A stretch of DNA of 64,000 bases, taken from Hydractinia symbiolongicarpus. Taxonomy: Eukaryota; Cnidaria; Hydrozoa; Anthoathecata; Hydractiniidae. Every line of letters starts with the position of its first letter. Within the stretch, counting starts at the first letter, position 1. The position numbers and the translations under genes are program-made. The stretch covers positions 19,654,001-19,718,000 of the forward strand of contig NC_079884.1 in assembly GCF_029227915.1 (NCBI RefSeq). The letters are read 5' to 3'. The notes beneath the pieces are model-generated. The model saw only the letters and a program-made list of their open reading frames with translations. It was not told where the DNA came from and made no database searches. Below, piece by piece: positions 9,644-20,545 of this stretch.

Positions 9644-10137
9644 TATGGACGGGGTTAAGAAATGCTCGAGATGCAAGCAATCTTTAGCACTTGATAATTT
9701 TAGAATCCAGAGGAACGGGCAACAAACGAAAAAGTGCATTACTCGATAATAACAATGCGTGGGTAGAGCGTGCAAGGTACCCTCGTGAAAGGCGGAGGAA
9801 CGGGTGCAAAGAATGCGATTTCCCTAGGTATCAATATCATCTCATTCTGAACAGGATTCGCGATGCTCTAAGGTATGATATAGAGATAGCTTCCACCGAG
9901 TACCTGGGGTGCGATATCGTAACATTTATGAAGCACATCCAGGCCCAGTTTAGGGATGGGATGAATTGGGGAAACCGAGGGCAGTGGCAGTTTGATCACA
10001 AAATCCCGGTTAACTATAGGGAGAATGGAGAATATCCCAGCGAAGAGGTGCAATTAGAAAGACTCCACTACACCAATATGCAGCCTCTGTGGATTGTGGA
10101 TAATCAAATTAGGGGTCATCGATATATCTCCAACTAA
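9644..10137 (+). pseudogene. HNH endonuclease with zinc ribbon (inner copy), frameshifted
   Basis: Starts MDGVKKCSRCKQSLALDNF with a CxxC pair, a second Cys pair near KKCI and GCKECDF, then PRYQYHLILNRIRDAL, LGCDIVTFMKHIQAQF, MNWGNRGQWQFDHKIPV (the His of the HNH motif in FDHKIP) and LHYTNMQPLWIVDNQIRG. This layout matches HNH nucleases of phages and large DNA viruses, where the DH and the N...N..N residues bind the metal. At least one frame change lies between the two Cys-rich parts (about 9,740-9,760). It follows the short gene at 9,345 and precedes the ATPase. Confidence 0.7.
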
Positions 10138-10147
10138 ACGTGCAAGG

Positions 10148-10172
10148 TTCTATCTGCTACCGGCAGACAGAA
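10148..10172 (+). terminator. Intergenic hairpin upstream of the packaging ATPase
   Basis: TTCTATCTGC (10,148-10,157) and GCAGACAGAA (10,163-10,172) pair with one mismatch around a 5-nt loop. The right arm runs into the AATAAATG that starts the ATPase. Confidence 0.5.
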
Positions 10173-10175
10173 TAA

Positions 10176-10477
10176 ATGAATCTAGACATCGTGAAAGATC
10201 CGTGCACGACAATTTTCACTGGTCCGACAAGCTGTGGTAAGACCCAGCGAGTGCTGGACTTGCTCGAGATTGAGTACAAGGGTCACTTTCACAACATCAT
10301 CATCCTGTGCTCTACTATCCGCTGGAATAGGACCTATCTTGATAGAGCCTGTCCCTGGAGGGATGACTACGTGTTCCTCATAGATCCTGGTGACCAGCTG
10401 TGTGATTGGATAAGCAAATTATCAGAGCTCCTAGCGGGGGATGAAAGGTTATTTATCGTCGACGATATCATAGCTGA
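10176..10477 (+). pseudogene. Packaging ATPase (FtsK/HerA, A32-like), N-terminal half, interrupted
   Basis: Begins at GAATAAATG. Walker A is TGPTSCGKT (residues ~15-23) and Walker B is LFIVDDII near residue 97. The coding homology ends at Ala-Asp (GCTGAT), where the BEL LTR starts at 10,478; the frame then runs on into LTR sequence to a stop at 10,580. The gene resumes at 21,018. The family powers genome packaging into capsids of large DNA viruses and Polintons. It was intact here at least up to the insertion, judging from the lack of earlier stops. Confidence 0.85.
10473..10477. repeat. Left target-site duplication of the BEL element (GCTGA)
   Basis: GCTGA directly abuts the LTR terminus TGTTTTG. 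The right flank reads GCTAA (21,018-21,022), one base different. Five bp is the normal duplication size for BEL/Pao elements. Confidence 0.75.
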
Positions 10478-10890
10478 TGTTTTGTGCGCGGACGGTACAC
10501 AAGAAAGCAGACGTAACTATGCGAACACACAGGGGCGGCAGAATAAAATACGGTACATCGGTCGGTCTAGTACAGTATGATGATGACGTTTCGTAGCTTA
10601 AATACGAACAGAAAAATACAAAGACACAAAAAGATAAACACAACATAAATAAATACAAATATAGCCTGTGTCGATAGACATACTATTACACGTACAAAAT
10701 AAAACATGAAACACTAACTATTGCGTCGTTTACTGCGCTTGCTTCCTTTTTGCTGCTTGAAGAAACTCTTTACGTTAAGATTTCAATCAAGAACTACGAT
10801 ATTTTCGATTTTCACTCCACACGCTTGTCCTATTCGTACGGAGATTAGAAGCAATGTGAAAAGTGCGAAAAAACTATAAAAACCCAATTA
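10478..10890 (-). repeat. 3' LTR of the BEL/Pao element (inner end truncated)
   Basis: Near-identical to 20,546-20,950. Outer terminus TGTTTTG. The copy stops at ...AACCCAATTA and passes straight into integrase coding sequence. About 63 bp present at the inner-facing end of the other LTR (down to CAAAACA) are missing, so a deletion removed the pol 3' end together with the first part of this LTR. Confidence 0.8.
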
Positions 10891-12226
10891 CTTCTATCCC
10901 AAATTCTTCTACTTCAGTCAGGAATGTATGTAACTCTTCTTCGGTGAAAACGCGATCACGAACTATCGCTTTCAACGCTCGTTTAGTGATTTTTACCATA
11001 GATTCCATCGCTCCATTCATCCATAGTGAAAATCGTGGATTGAACTTCCATTCGATACTATTCTTTGTGAACTCTTTTCAAAGTTTTGTCTCATTCAGAT
11101 TCGTTACCAGCTCTCTTAGTTCACGATCTGCGACGACGAAGTTGGTTCCGTTGTCGCTGGTGATTGTTTTGGGGTTTCCTCTTCTTCAGATAAAACGTCG
11201 AAGTTCAAGAATGAAACAATCTGTCGATAAATCTCCAGCTAGCTCAATATGAACGGCACGTGACGTCATGAAGGTAAACAATGCTCCATACCTTTTTACG
11301 GTTCCAGATGAAGCTCTTGTCCTCTTACTTCTCCTGACAATCATTGGACCAAAGTAATCTACTCCTGATCGATTAAATGGTGGTTCACCTACAGCAAGAC
11401 GATCGATTGGTAGATCTCCCATAAGTGGTGACATTGGCTTGATTTTCTTTGATTTGCAGTATGTACATGCATTTGTCAAATTCTTCACAAAGGATTTTCC
11501 AGTCGGAATCCAAATATTTTGTCTTGATAGTATTAGTGTTGCGTTTTGTCCAACATGGAAGTTTGTATGATGAATGTGTTGAATTATGAGTCGCGCAATG
11601 TGGTGTTTCGGCGAGATTATCACTTGGTGCTTCGACTCAAATGGTATATCGATTAAACACATTCTTCCTCCAACACGAATCAAATTGTTTTGCATCATTG
11701 GTCTCAAAGCTACAAGTGGTGATCTTTTTGATAGTTCCTTGTATGATTGTAGGTTTTCGAATTCTGATGGGTAGGATTCTTGTTGTGAGATGCTATACAA
11801 CTGTAACATTGTTGCTTCAATTTCATCAACGGCCAGGTAATCAAATTTTTCACGTTCAGACCCTCCCCTCTTTAATAACAACCAATTTCGTTTTAATTTG
11901 ATAATCCACGCAATGTGGCGACAGAATTTTTGCCAATCGGAATAACTTTCCCATTTGATAAAAGATGTTTTCTCTGGTATTGCATTACTGGTTGATTGAA
12001 AGTTGGTAATATCTGTGTCTTCTTCACTTTGAATGACATTTTGGTTTTTGTCTGGCCAATTGCATTCTTCTTCGATTAAAAACGATGGACCGGTTAACCA
12101 TATGGAATTTTCGGTCGATGATAGTGGTACATATCTTGTAGCATTGTCTGCTGGGTTTAGAGTTCCTGGCACAAAACGCCACGAATTGACGTCAGTCGTA
12201 GTACGAATTTCGTTGATGCGATTCAT
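10891..12226 (-). pseudogene. pol: BEL/Pao integrase region of pol
   Basis: The main frame 12,226-11,186 carries VNSWRFVPGTLNPADNATRY at the RNase H/integrase transition, the zinc-binding HH-CC part (HIIHHTNFH-type region, then NACTYCKSKKI) and the core start VDYFGPM. A second frame below 11,186 carries the second catalytic Asp (TSDNGTNF) and the Glu region (GAMESMVKITKRALK), then ends at the LTR junction at 10,890. A stop interrupts KTKL/KEFT. The C-terminal part of integrase is deleted. Integrase inserts the cDNA; this copy cannot be active. Confidence 0.8.
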
Positions 12227-12261
12227 AACGAATACTGGAAATTTTCATTTGAGATATATTT

Positions 12262-13569
12262 TTAAACTATTTGTGAATCTGTCCAAAATTTGGTACTGAG
12301 GTCCATGGAAAGACTACTCACTATTGATTCTCTCATTCTTGTAGCCAGGGCAGCAGCTTGTAATTCTAATTTTGGTATTGTGAGATATTTCGGATTCAAC
12401 GGGGCGACTCTGGATTTTCCCATCACGAATGTTACATTGACGGAATGCGTATCTGGAATACGTAGATATGCGAAAGCACCATATGCATTGATTGAAGCGT
12501 CGGAAAAAATATGTAGTTGAATCAACTGATTATCGTATTGTAGTTTGAGCCATCGAGTGAATTGTAGTTTGAGCCATCGAGGAATGCTGATCGATGTTAG
12601 TTTCTCCAGTTCACTTCTCCAGCTCAACCACTTTGTTTTTAATTCGGTTGGTATTTCTTCATCCCAGTCTATTTTGGATTTCCACAAAGATTGGATGATA
12701 AGTTTTCCTTCTAAAATGAAGATGCCAAGGGGGTCAAATATTGAACTTGTTAAACTTAATATACCTCTTTTAGTTTCAGGTGATGGCTTGTTGACAACTT
12801 TGAATGTGAAATAGTCAGTATTCGGATTCCATAACATACCAAGTACTCTTTCAGTTGGTAATTTGTTTAGATCTAGATTGACGTTGATTACGGTTTCGGT
12901 ATTTGGAAAACACTTAAGAATTTCACAAGAATTTGAAAGCCATATTGTTAAACGAAAGCCACACCTTTTCAATGCTTCTGTCACGGTTTTTGCTATCGAT
13001 ACAGCTTCGTCTACCGTTTTCATGGAGTCCAGATAATCATCCATGTAAAACTTTTTCGTGATAGCGTCTACGATTTCGCGATCGTGATCGATACTAGTTT
13101 GTCGAAGAGCGTAATTTGCGCAACAAGGTGAGTCTACTTTACCAAATAAATGTACTTGCATGGCAAAGTCATCAATGTTGTCGCTGGTGTTTTCTCGCCA
13201 AACGAAACGAAGAGCGTCTTGTTCTATCCTTGATACTTTGACTTGATGAAACATTTTTTCAATGTCAGCCATAATTGCGTAACGATTGGTACGGAATGTG
13301 AGTAATACATATACTAGGTTGTTCAGCAAGTCTGGACCGGGCAACAAGTTGTCGTTTAATGAAATACCTTTGTACTTTGCAGCTGCGTCAAATACTACAC
13401 GAACTTTTCCGGGCTTGTTAGGATGGACAACACCATGATGTGGTATGTAGTTGGTGATATCGGATGTTTGGTTCTTCTCAAAGTCTGAAAGCTTTCTTGC
13501 ATGTCTAAGAGCGATATATTCCTTGACCTGTAACCTATAATTTTCTGCTAAAATTGGTTGCTTGCTCAA
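12262..13569 (-). CDS. pol: BEL/Pao reverse transcriptase and RNase H region of pol
   Basis: An open stretch of 435 residues. It begins in the RT N-terminal region (HGVVHPNKPGKVRVVFDAAA) and includes YAIMADIEKMFHQV (first catalytic Asp region), the FYMDDYLDS block carrying the YMDD catalytic box, LFGKVDSPCCANYALRQT typical of BEL, and an RNase H with IFSDASINAYGA, TIPKLELQAAAL and FWTDSQIV. A stop follows FWTDSQIV and the reading frame shifts before the integrase part, so the polyprotein is broken there. The catalytic residues appear intact. Confidence 0.85.
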   Translation of the reverse strand: MSKQPILAENYRLQVKEYIALRHARKLSDFEKNQTSDITNYIPHHGVVHPNKPGKVRVVFDAAAKYKGISLNDNLLPGPDLLNNLVYVLLTFRTNRYAIMADIEKMFHQVKVSRIEQDALRFVWRENTSDNIDDFAMQVHLFGKVDSPCCANYALRQTSIDHDREIVDAITKKFYMDDYLDSMKTVDEAVSIAKTVTEALKRCGFRLTIWLSNSCEILKCFPNTETVINVNLDLNKLPTERVLGMLWNPNTDYFTFKVVNKPSPETKRGILSLTSSIFDPLGIFILEGKLIIQSLWKSKIDWDEEIPTELKTKWLSWRSELEKLTSISIPRWLKLQFTRWLKLQYDNQLIQLHIFSDASINAYGAFAYLRIPDTHSVNVTFVMGKSRVAPLNPKYLTIPKLELQAAALATRMRESIVSSLSMDLSTKFWTDSQIV

Positions 13570-13620
13570 TTTTCTTTCGTTAGATTTAAGACGTTGGACT
13601 GCTAATTGCCTGTTGTATGG

Positions 13621-14796
13621 TTATTTTGGTTTCTCATCTTTCCACAATAAACCTACTTCAAAATGACCGTCTTTCATTTTCGTGGTCGACTTAAGTATGT
13701 GTAACGCATGTTTCTCGTCTTTCGTTAGTAGGTCTGGATAGAGTGGAGGCTTTGTTCCATATGACTCAATTTCCCAGAATCTTTCTACTGCTTTATTGAG
13801 ATTATCCGTAGTTTCTAATCGATTAATATTGGTAAATATGTTTTTATTCTTTCCACCAAATAGGATCCAACCAAGTTGCGTTTTAACAGCTACTGGTCCG
13901 TTGTGTTTTCCAACTCGATAATCCTGTTGAATATGAAGTGATGGTGTATCGATTCCAATAAGTACTGTTACTCTGTCGACGTTTAATAAGGTTGGTATAT
14001 CGATGTCTTTTAAATGAACATATTTTTGTTTTAAATCTGTGATGTTTCTTTTTTCAGTAGGAGTGTTAAGATCTGGTACAACCCATGCTTTTTCGATTCT
14101 GATTTCTTTTTTTAGATTGGTAGGTTGAACATTAAATGATACGATTTTTGATTTAAACGTCTGTGAATTCGATAGGATCGTCGATACTCTCAACGATTGC
14201 TCCTTCCCACCTAATCCGAGTTTCCGCGCTGTTTCTTCGCAAATTAAGGTGCTATCTGATCCACTATCTAAAATAGCGTTGGTTGTTACTGATTTGTTGT
14301 TATGAGTTACGGTAACCGGGATAACTTGAAGATAGGTGTCAGTTGTGGTACGAGATCGGGTGATTGTTGCCTCAGATTCATTCTTTGTATCTTCATTTTC
14401 ATTTTGTTGTGGCGGTCCTAAATGCAGCAGGGTGTAGTGACGTTTTCCACATTTATCTTCTCGACACCTCTTCTTAGATTTACATTCTTTTATTTTGTGA
14501 GAAGGTGAAAGACAATTGAAGCAAAGCCCCTTTTCTAAAACAAACTTCCTACAATCTGCCACCGGTTTTGATTCGAATTCTCTGCACTTAAAAACAAAAT
14601 GATTTTCTGAACAAATCCAACACTTCGTACTGCGTTCACTACCTGCACCTGTTGCAAATGTTCTCACTCTTTTCTCATCTCTCTTCGACTCCTTTCCATT
14701 TTTAATTTTATTCTGTTCCTGATCTGCGATTAAATTTGCTATTGGATTGAATTGCTCTAACAACATCCAACTCAACCATTTCTCAAAGTCAATCAA
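13621..14796 (-). CDS. gag-pol: BEL/Pao gag zinc knuckles and aspartic protease
   Basis: An open frame of 391 residues. The zinc-knuckle region is CWICSENHFVFKCREF, then CFNCLSPSHKIKECKSKKRC and a further Cys/His-rich segment ending YTLLHL. A retropepsin-like aspartic protease follows with the catalytic DSGSD box in NAILDSGSDSTLIC and a C-terminal TQLGWILFGG. The frame overlaps the preceding gag frame by 4 nt and stops 50 nt before the RT frame. In BEL elements these are parts of one polyprotein; here separate frames reflect accumulated indels. Confidence 0.8.
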   Translation of the reverse strand: MIDFEKWLSWMLLEQFNPIANLIADQEQNKIKNGKESKRDEKRVRTFATGAGSERSTKCWICSENHFVFKCREFESKPVADCRKFVLEKGLCFNCLSPSHKIKECKSKKRCREDKCGKRHYTLLHLGPPQQNENEDTKNESEATITRSRTTTDTYLQVIPVTVTHNNKSVTTNAILDSGSDSTLICEETARKLGLGGKEQSLRVSTILSNSQTFKSKIVSFNVQPTNLKKEIRIEKAWVVPDLNTPTEKRNITDLKQKYVHLKDIDIPTLLNVDRVTVLIGIDTPSLHIQQDYRVGKHNGPVAVKTQLGWILFGGKNKNIFTNINRLETTDNLNKAVERFWEIESYGTKPPLYPDLLTKDEKHALHILKSTTKMKDGHFEVGLLWKDEKPK

Positions 14797-16591
14797 ATTA
14801 ATGCTATTCTCACTCGTAATTTTGTCTTTCGAAAATTTGAAAACTGATTGCGAAAGTAGTGAGGTAATCTAGCTACAGCCTTTGCTAAATTTTCAGTTGA
14901 ATTAATAGCAGATTTGTAGCCCATGAAGATTAGCCAAGTATTATTAGAATTAAGAAGCTGCTGATATCGACGGAGAGATGTTCTGTCGCGAGGTGGTATT
15001 TGAGGAAGATGGAGAACGTTTTTTAATTTAAAGTAAGATACAACAACAGGATTGCCTAAGTCACGTTTCAATGCTTTTAATGCAGATGCGTAAAATATGC
15101 CACTTGCACCAATCGATAACACCGTCTTCTTCGCCTCACCGTCTAATACACTAATCAACCTACCCTGTTATCGTCAAAGGAAACCTTCAAGTGTACTCTA
15201 GATTTAAAGTTTTCCACAAACTCTGGCCATTTATTAGGTGAACCATCAAACCTAAACAGATCAATAACTGGTAGATTCCTTGATTCATACTCCCAGCGAA
15301 TTACTCTTGCGGTATTTATCGCACTTGCAACTTCTATAATGGTTTCTTGTCCTTCAATAAGATCGACAATAAATTTATCAATCGGTTGATAACGAGATTT
15401 ATCGATATTTTCCGGATTATTGAAGACATTGTTTTCGACATCTTTTATTTCTGAACGGTTCGTTTGAGATTTATCTTGATTTAAACATGGAAGTAATTTA
15501 GTCTGATCTTTATATGGATGTTGTTTGACTGACGAAGATGCATCAGACGGTACATCATCGATGTTGAAGAAGTGACGGCTTTTTGTTGAATGGTTTGATG
15601 AAGATGAACAATGTGGTTTAGAATAATGTTTGTTGATGTCACTAGGGATAACGAAAGTAGTGTCGTTTTTAGGATGTTGTAGAGATGAGTCTATCTGGGA
15701 TGAAATATTTCTCTCTTCTCTGTCAATTCTGCTATCTAATATTCGAAGGTTTTCGGTGGTTGGTACATAATAAGACCAGCTTTTCCTCTCTCTAAATATT
15801 AATGGCTGTGTAATTTGCGATCTAACGGACATATCTTCTGAAGCAACATGTTCTTCTATTATACTCTCTCTTAATCTGGCGATTTCAGCTTTATCTTTCA
15901 CTACGTTAGCCTTTTTATTATTTCGTCTCTCTCTAGCATTTTCTTTTGTTCCAATATTTTAAGCTCTATCTCTCTCTTCCGTTCTAACAAATTTAACTCC
16001 CTTTTTAGCTTTTCCTCCGCAAGTTTCACCTGTCACTGAGCCTCAGCAGATTCAGTCTTCCTTTGTAGAAGCAAGTTCAAAGATGATGCGATTGGAACTT
16101 ACTATGATGGCTTTTTTGACTGCTGTGAGAAGAGTTTTGATATAAACTGGAATGTGTGGAAAATCTAGAGTGATTTGAAGGTGATCGATGCGACGACGAG
16201 CGGTGACGTGAGGCCTGGCTTGTGGCATTATCAATTTCTAAATTATCATCAGCGTTAGAATGTTTAAAATATTCCTCACAAACAGATTTTATTTGGTCGA
16301 TTTTTATTTTTTGCTATCTTAAAAGTTGCTTAGCAGCCTCACTCTCCTCCGCGGAGACCAGATTATTATGCTCAAAAGTTATTTTTTTTTAACTATTCCG
16401 AGTGTCTCATTAAGTATATTTGACATGTTAACTATCTCTGAATCTTTATTTTGTTCTGTTAGGAGGAGTGATAAACGATTAATTATTTTAGTTATAATGC
16501 CAATATGACCACTTCGACTAGTCCTTAGAGAATTTACTTTTTCATTTAAAACTCCGGTTGAGTTAACGGTAGCTCTAACTCGTTTATCCAT
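14793..16591 (-). pseudogene. gag: BEL/Pao gag N-terminal part (DUF1759-like), unit 1, the only copy continuing into pol
   Basis: Reads from MDKRVRATVNSTGVLNEKV (16,591) through a degenerate Ser/His-rich stretch into VKDKAEIARLRESIIEEH (15,901-15,155), with the DUF1759 motif FDGSPNKWPEFVENFKSRVH. After a frame break at about 15,157 it continues as ISVLDGEAKKTVLSIG, LHLPQIPPRDRTSLRRYQQL and LAKAVARLP (15,158-14,793). The same break (a small indel after DDNR) is present in all three tandem units, so it is older than the triplication. BEL gag forms the cytoplasmic particle. Confidence 0.7.
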
Positions 16592-16657
16592 TATGTATAG
16601 TGATTACGTTTAATCAACTGCTAATGTTTCTATCTGCTACTAATGATGTTTCTAACA

Positions 16658-18456
16658 CTAACGATCCATACAGATAAAGTGGTTAAAACAGATTAAATGA
16701 TAAGATATGAAACATCCTGCCGGGACTGTGATAAATTTGTTAAGCGAAAGTTTACGGTAAATAAAAATCGGTAAATTATCGTGATGCGATGTAGATCGGT
16801 TAGTATTATTAGAATTAAGAAGCTGCTGATATCGACGGAGAGATGTTCTGTCGCGAGGTGGTATTTGAGGAAGATGGAGAACGTTTTTTAATTTAAAGTA
16901 AGATACAACAACAGGATTGCCTAAGTCACGTTTCAATGCTTTTAATGCAGATGCGTAAAATATGCCACTTGCACCAATCGATAACACCGTCTTCTTCGCC
17001 TCACCGTCTAATACACTAATCAACCTACCCTGTTATCGTCAAAGGAAACCTTCAAGTGTACTCTAGATTTAAAGTTTTCCACAAACTCTGGCCATTTATT
17101 AGGTGAACCATCCAACCTAAACAGATCAATAACTGGTAGATTCCTTGATTCATACTCCCAGCGAATTACTCTAGCGGTATTTATCGCACTTGCAACTTCT
17201 ATAATGGTTTCTTGTCCTTCAATAAGATCGACAATAAATTTATCAATCGGTTGATAACGAGATTTATCGATATTTTCCGGATTATTGAAGACATTGTTTT
17301 CGACATCTTTTATTTCTGAACGGTTCGTTTGAGATTTATCTTGATTTAAACATGGAAGTAATTTAGTCTGATCTTTATATGGATGTTGTTTGACTGACGA
17401 AGATGCATCAGACGGTACATCATCGATGTTGAAGAAGTGACGGCTTTTTGTTGAATGGTTTGATGAAGATGAACAATGTGGTTTAGAATAATGTTTGTTG
17501 ATGTCACTAGGGATAACGAAAGTAGTGTCGTTTTTAGGATGTTGTAGAGATGAGTCTATCTGGGATGAAATATTTCTCTCTTCTCTGTCAATTCTGCTAT
17601 CTAATATTCGAAGGTTTTCGGTGGTTGGTACATAATAAGACCAGCTTTTCCTCTCTCTAAATATTAATGGCTGTGTAATTTGCGATCTAACGGACATATC
17701 TTCTGAAGCAACATGTTCTTCTATTATACTCTCTCTTAATCTGGCGATTTCAGCTTTATCTTTCACTACGTTAGCCTTTTTATTATTTCGTCTCTCTCTA
17801 GCATTTTCTTTTGTTCCAATATTTTAAGCTCTATCTCTCTCTTCCGTTCTAACAAATTTAACTCCCTTTTTAGCTTTTCCTCCGCAAGTTTCACCTGTCA
17901 CTGAGCCTCAGCAGATTCAGTCTTCCTTTGTAGAAGCAAGTTCAAAGATGATGCGATTGGAACTTACTATGATGGCTTTTTTGACTGCTGTGAGAAGAGT
18001 TTTGATATAAACTGGAATGTGTGGAAAATCTAGAGTGATTTGAAGGTGATCGATGCGACGACGAGCGGTGACGTGAGGCCTGGCTTGTGGCATTATCAAT
18101 TTCTAAATTATCATCAGCGTTAGAATGTTTAAAATATTCCTCACAAACAGATTTTATTTGGTCGATTTTTATTTTTTGCTATCTTAAAAGTTGCTTAGCA
18201 GCCTCACTCTCCTCCGCGGAGACCAGATTATTATGCTCAAAAGTTATTTTTTTTTAACTATTCCGAGTGTCTCATTAAGTATATTTGACATGTTAACTAT
18301 CTCTGAATCTTTATTTTGTTCTGTTAGGAGGAGTGATAAACGATTAATTATTTTAGTTATAATGCCAATATGACCACTTCGACTAGTCCTTAGAGAATTT
18401 ACTTTTTCATTTAAAACTCCGGTTGAGTTAACGGTAGCTCTAACTCGTTTATCCAT
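16658..18456 (-). pseudogene. Duplicated gag fragment, unit 2
   Basis: Same frames as unit 1 (18,456; 17,766-17,020; 17,023-16,658) but truncated after LLNSNNT by the tandem junction, where leader sequence gives an unrelated tail. Carries FRLDG instead of FRFDG. Confidence 0.7.
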
Positions 18457-18522
18457 TATGTATAGTGATTACGTTTAATCAACTGCTAATGTTTCTATCT
18501 GCTACTAATGATGTTTCTAACA

Positions 18523-20321
18523 CTAACGATCCATACAGATAAAGTGGTTAAAACAGATTAAATGATAAGATATGAAACATCCTGCCGGGACTGTGATAAA
18601 TTTGTTAAGCGAAAGTTTACGGTAAATAAAAATCGGTAAATTATCGTGATGCGATGTAGATCGGTTAGTATTATTAGAATTAAGAAGCTGCTGATATCGA
18701 CGGAGAGATGTTCTGTCGCGAGGTGGTATTTGAGGAAGATGGAGAACGTTTTTTAATTTAAAGTAAGATACAACAACAGGATTGCCTAAGTCACGTTTCA
18801 ATGCTTTTAATGCAGATGCGTAAAATATGCCACTTGCACCAATCGATAACACCGTCTTCTTCGCCTCACCGTCTAATACACTAATCAACCTACCCTGTTA
18901 TCGTCAAAGGAAACCTTCAAGTGTACTCTAGATTTAAAGTTTTCCACAAACTCTGGCCATTTATTAGGTGAACCATCAAACCTAAACAGATCAATAACTG
19001 GTAGATTCCTTGATTCATACTCCCAGCGAATTACTCTAGCGGTATTTATCGCACTTGCAACTTCTATAATGGTTTCTTGTCCTTCAATAAGATCGACAAT
19101 AAATTTATCAATCGGTTGATAACGAGATTTATCGATATTTTCCGGATTATTGAAGACATTGTTTTCGACATCTTTTATTTCTGAACGGTTCGTTTGAGAT
19201 TTATCTTGATTTAAACATGGAAGTAATTTAGTCTGATCTTTATATGGATGTTGTTTGACTGACGAAGATGCATCAGACGGTACATCATCGATGTTGAAGA
19301 AGTGACGGCTTTTTGTTGAATGGTTTGATGAAGATGAACAATGTGGTTTAGAATAATGTTTGTTGATGTCACTAGGGATAACGAAAGTAGTGTCGTTTTT
19401 AGGATGTTGTAGAGATGAGTCTATCTGGGATGAAATATTTCTCTCTTCTCTGTCAATTCTGCTATCTAATATTCGAAGGTTTTCGGTGGTTGGTACATAA
19501 TAAGACCAGCTTTTCCTCTCTCTAAATATTAATGGCTGTGTAATTTGCGATCTAACGGACATATCTTCTGAAGCAACATGTTCTTCTATTATACTCTCTC
19601 TTAATCTGGCGATTTCAGCTTTATCTTTCACTACGTTAGCCTTTTTATTATTTCGTCTCTCTCTAGCATTTTCTTTTGTTCCAATATTTTAAGCTCTATC
19701 TCTCTCTTCCGTTCTAACAAATTTAACTCCCTTTTTAGCTTTTCCTCCGCAAGTTTCACCTGTCACTGAGCCTCAGCAGATTCAGTCTTCCTTTGTAGAA
19801 GCAAGTTCAAAGATGATGCGATTGGAACTTACTATGATGGCTTTTTTGACTGCTGTGAGAAGAGTTTTGATATAAACTGGAATGTGTGGAAAATCTAGAG
19901 TGATTTGAAGGTGATCGATGCGACGACGAGCGGTGACGTGAGGCCTGGCTTGTGGCATTATCAATTTCTAAATTATCATCAGCGTTAGAATGTTTAAAAT
20001 ATTCCTCACAAACAGATTTTATTTGGTCGATTTTTATTTTTTGCTATCTTAAAAGTTGCTTAGCAGCCTCACTCTCCTCCGCGGAGACCAGATTATTATG
20101 CTCAAAAGTTATTTTTTTTTAACTATTCCGAGTGTCTCATTAAGTATATTTGACATGTTAACTATCTCTGAATCTTTATTTTGTTCTGTTAGGAGGAGTG
20201 ATAAACGATTAATTATTTTAGTTATAATGCCAATATGACCACTTCGACTAGTCCTTAGAGAATTTACTTTTTCATTTAAAACTCCGGTTGAGTTAACGGT
20301 AGCTCTAACTCGTTTATCCAT
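18523..20321 (-). pseudogene. Duplicated gag fragment, unit 3 (next to the 5' LTR)
   Basis: Frames at 20,321-20,109, 19,631-18,885 and 18,888-18,523. This is the first gag copy that would be transcribed from the 5' LTR, and it ends in the same unrelated tail as unit 2. Confidence 0.7.
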
Positions 20322-20545
20322 TATGTATAGTGATTACGTTTAATCAACTGCTAATGTTTCTATCTGCTACTAATGATGTTTCTAACACTAACGATCCATA
20401 CAGATAAAGTGGTTAAAACAGATTAAATGATAAGATATGAAACATCCTGCCGGGACTGTGATAAATTTGTTAAGCGAAAGTTTACGGTAAATAAAAATCG
20501 GTAAATTATCGTGATGCGATGTAGATCGGTTCGACTACTATGAAA

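Larger units (their letters stand above)
14937..20531 (-). repeat. Three tandem copies of a 1,865-bp segment (BEL leader plus gag N-terminus)
   Basis: Units lie at 14,937-16,801, 16,802-18,666 and 18,667-20,531, each starting AGTATTATTAGAATTAAG and ending GATCGGT(T). They are almost identical. I noticed single-base differences only, for example FRFDG/FRLDG in unit 2 and CTTGCGG in unit 1 against CTAGCGG in units 2 and 3. The junctions GATCGGT/TAGTATTATT join the 5' leader to mid-gag. Units 2 and 3 carry dead-end gag fragments ending ...NSNNTNRSTSHHD. Confidence 0.9.

Noticed and set aside
14937-20531. Reading the triplicated block as a CRISPR-like or satellite array
   Set aside because: Units are 1,865 bp long, carry gag coding sequence, and end inside the retrotransposon; there are no spacers.
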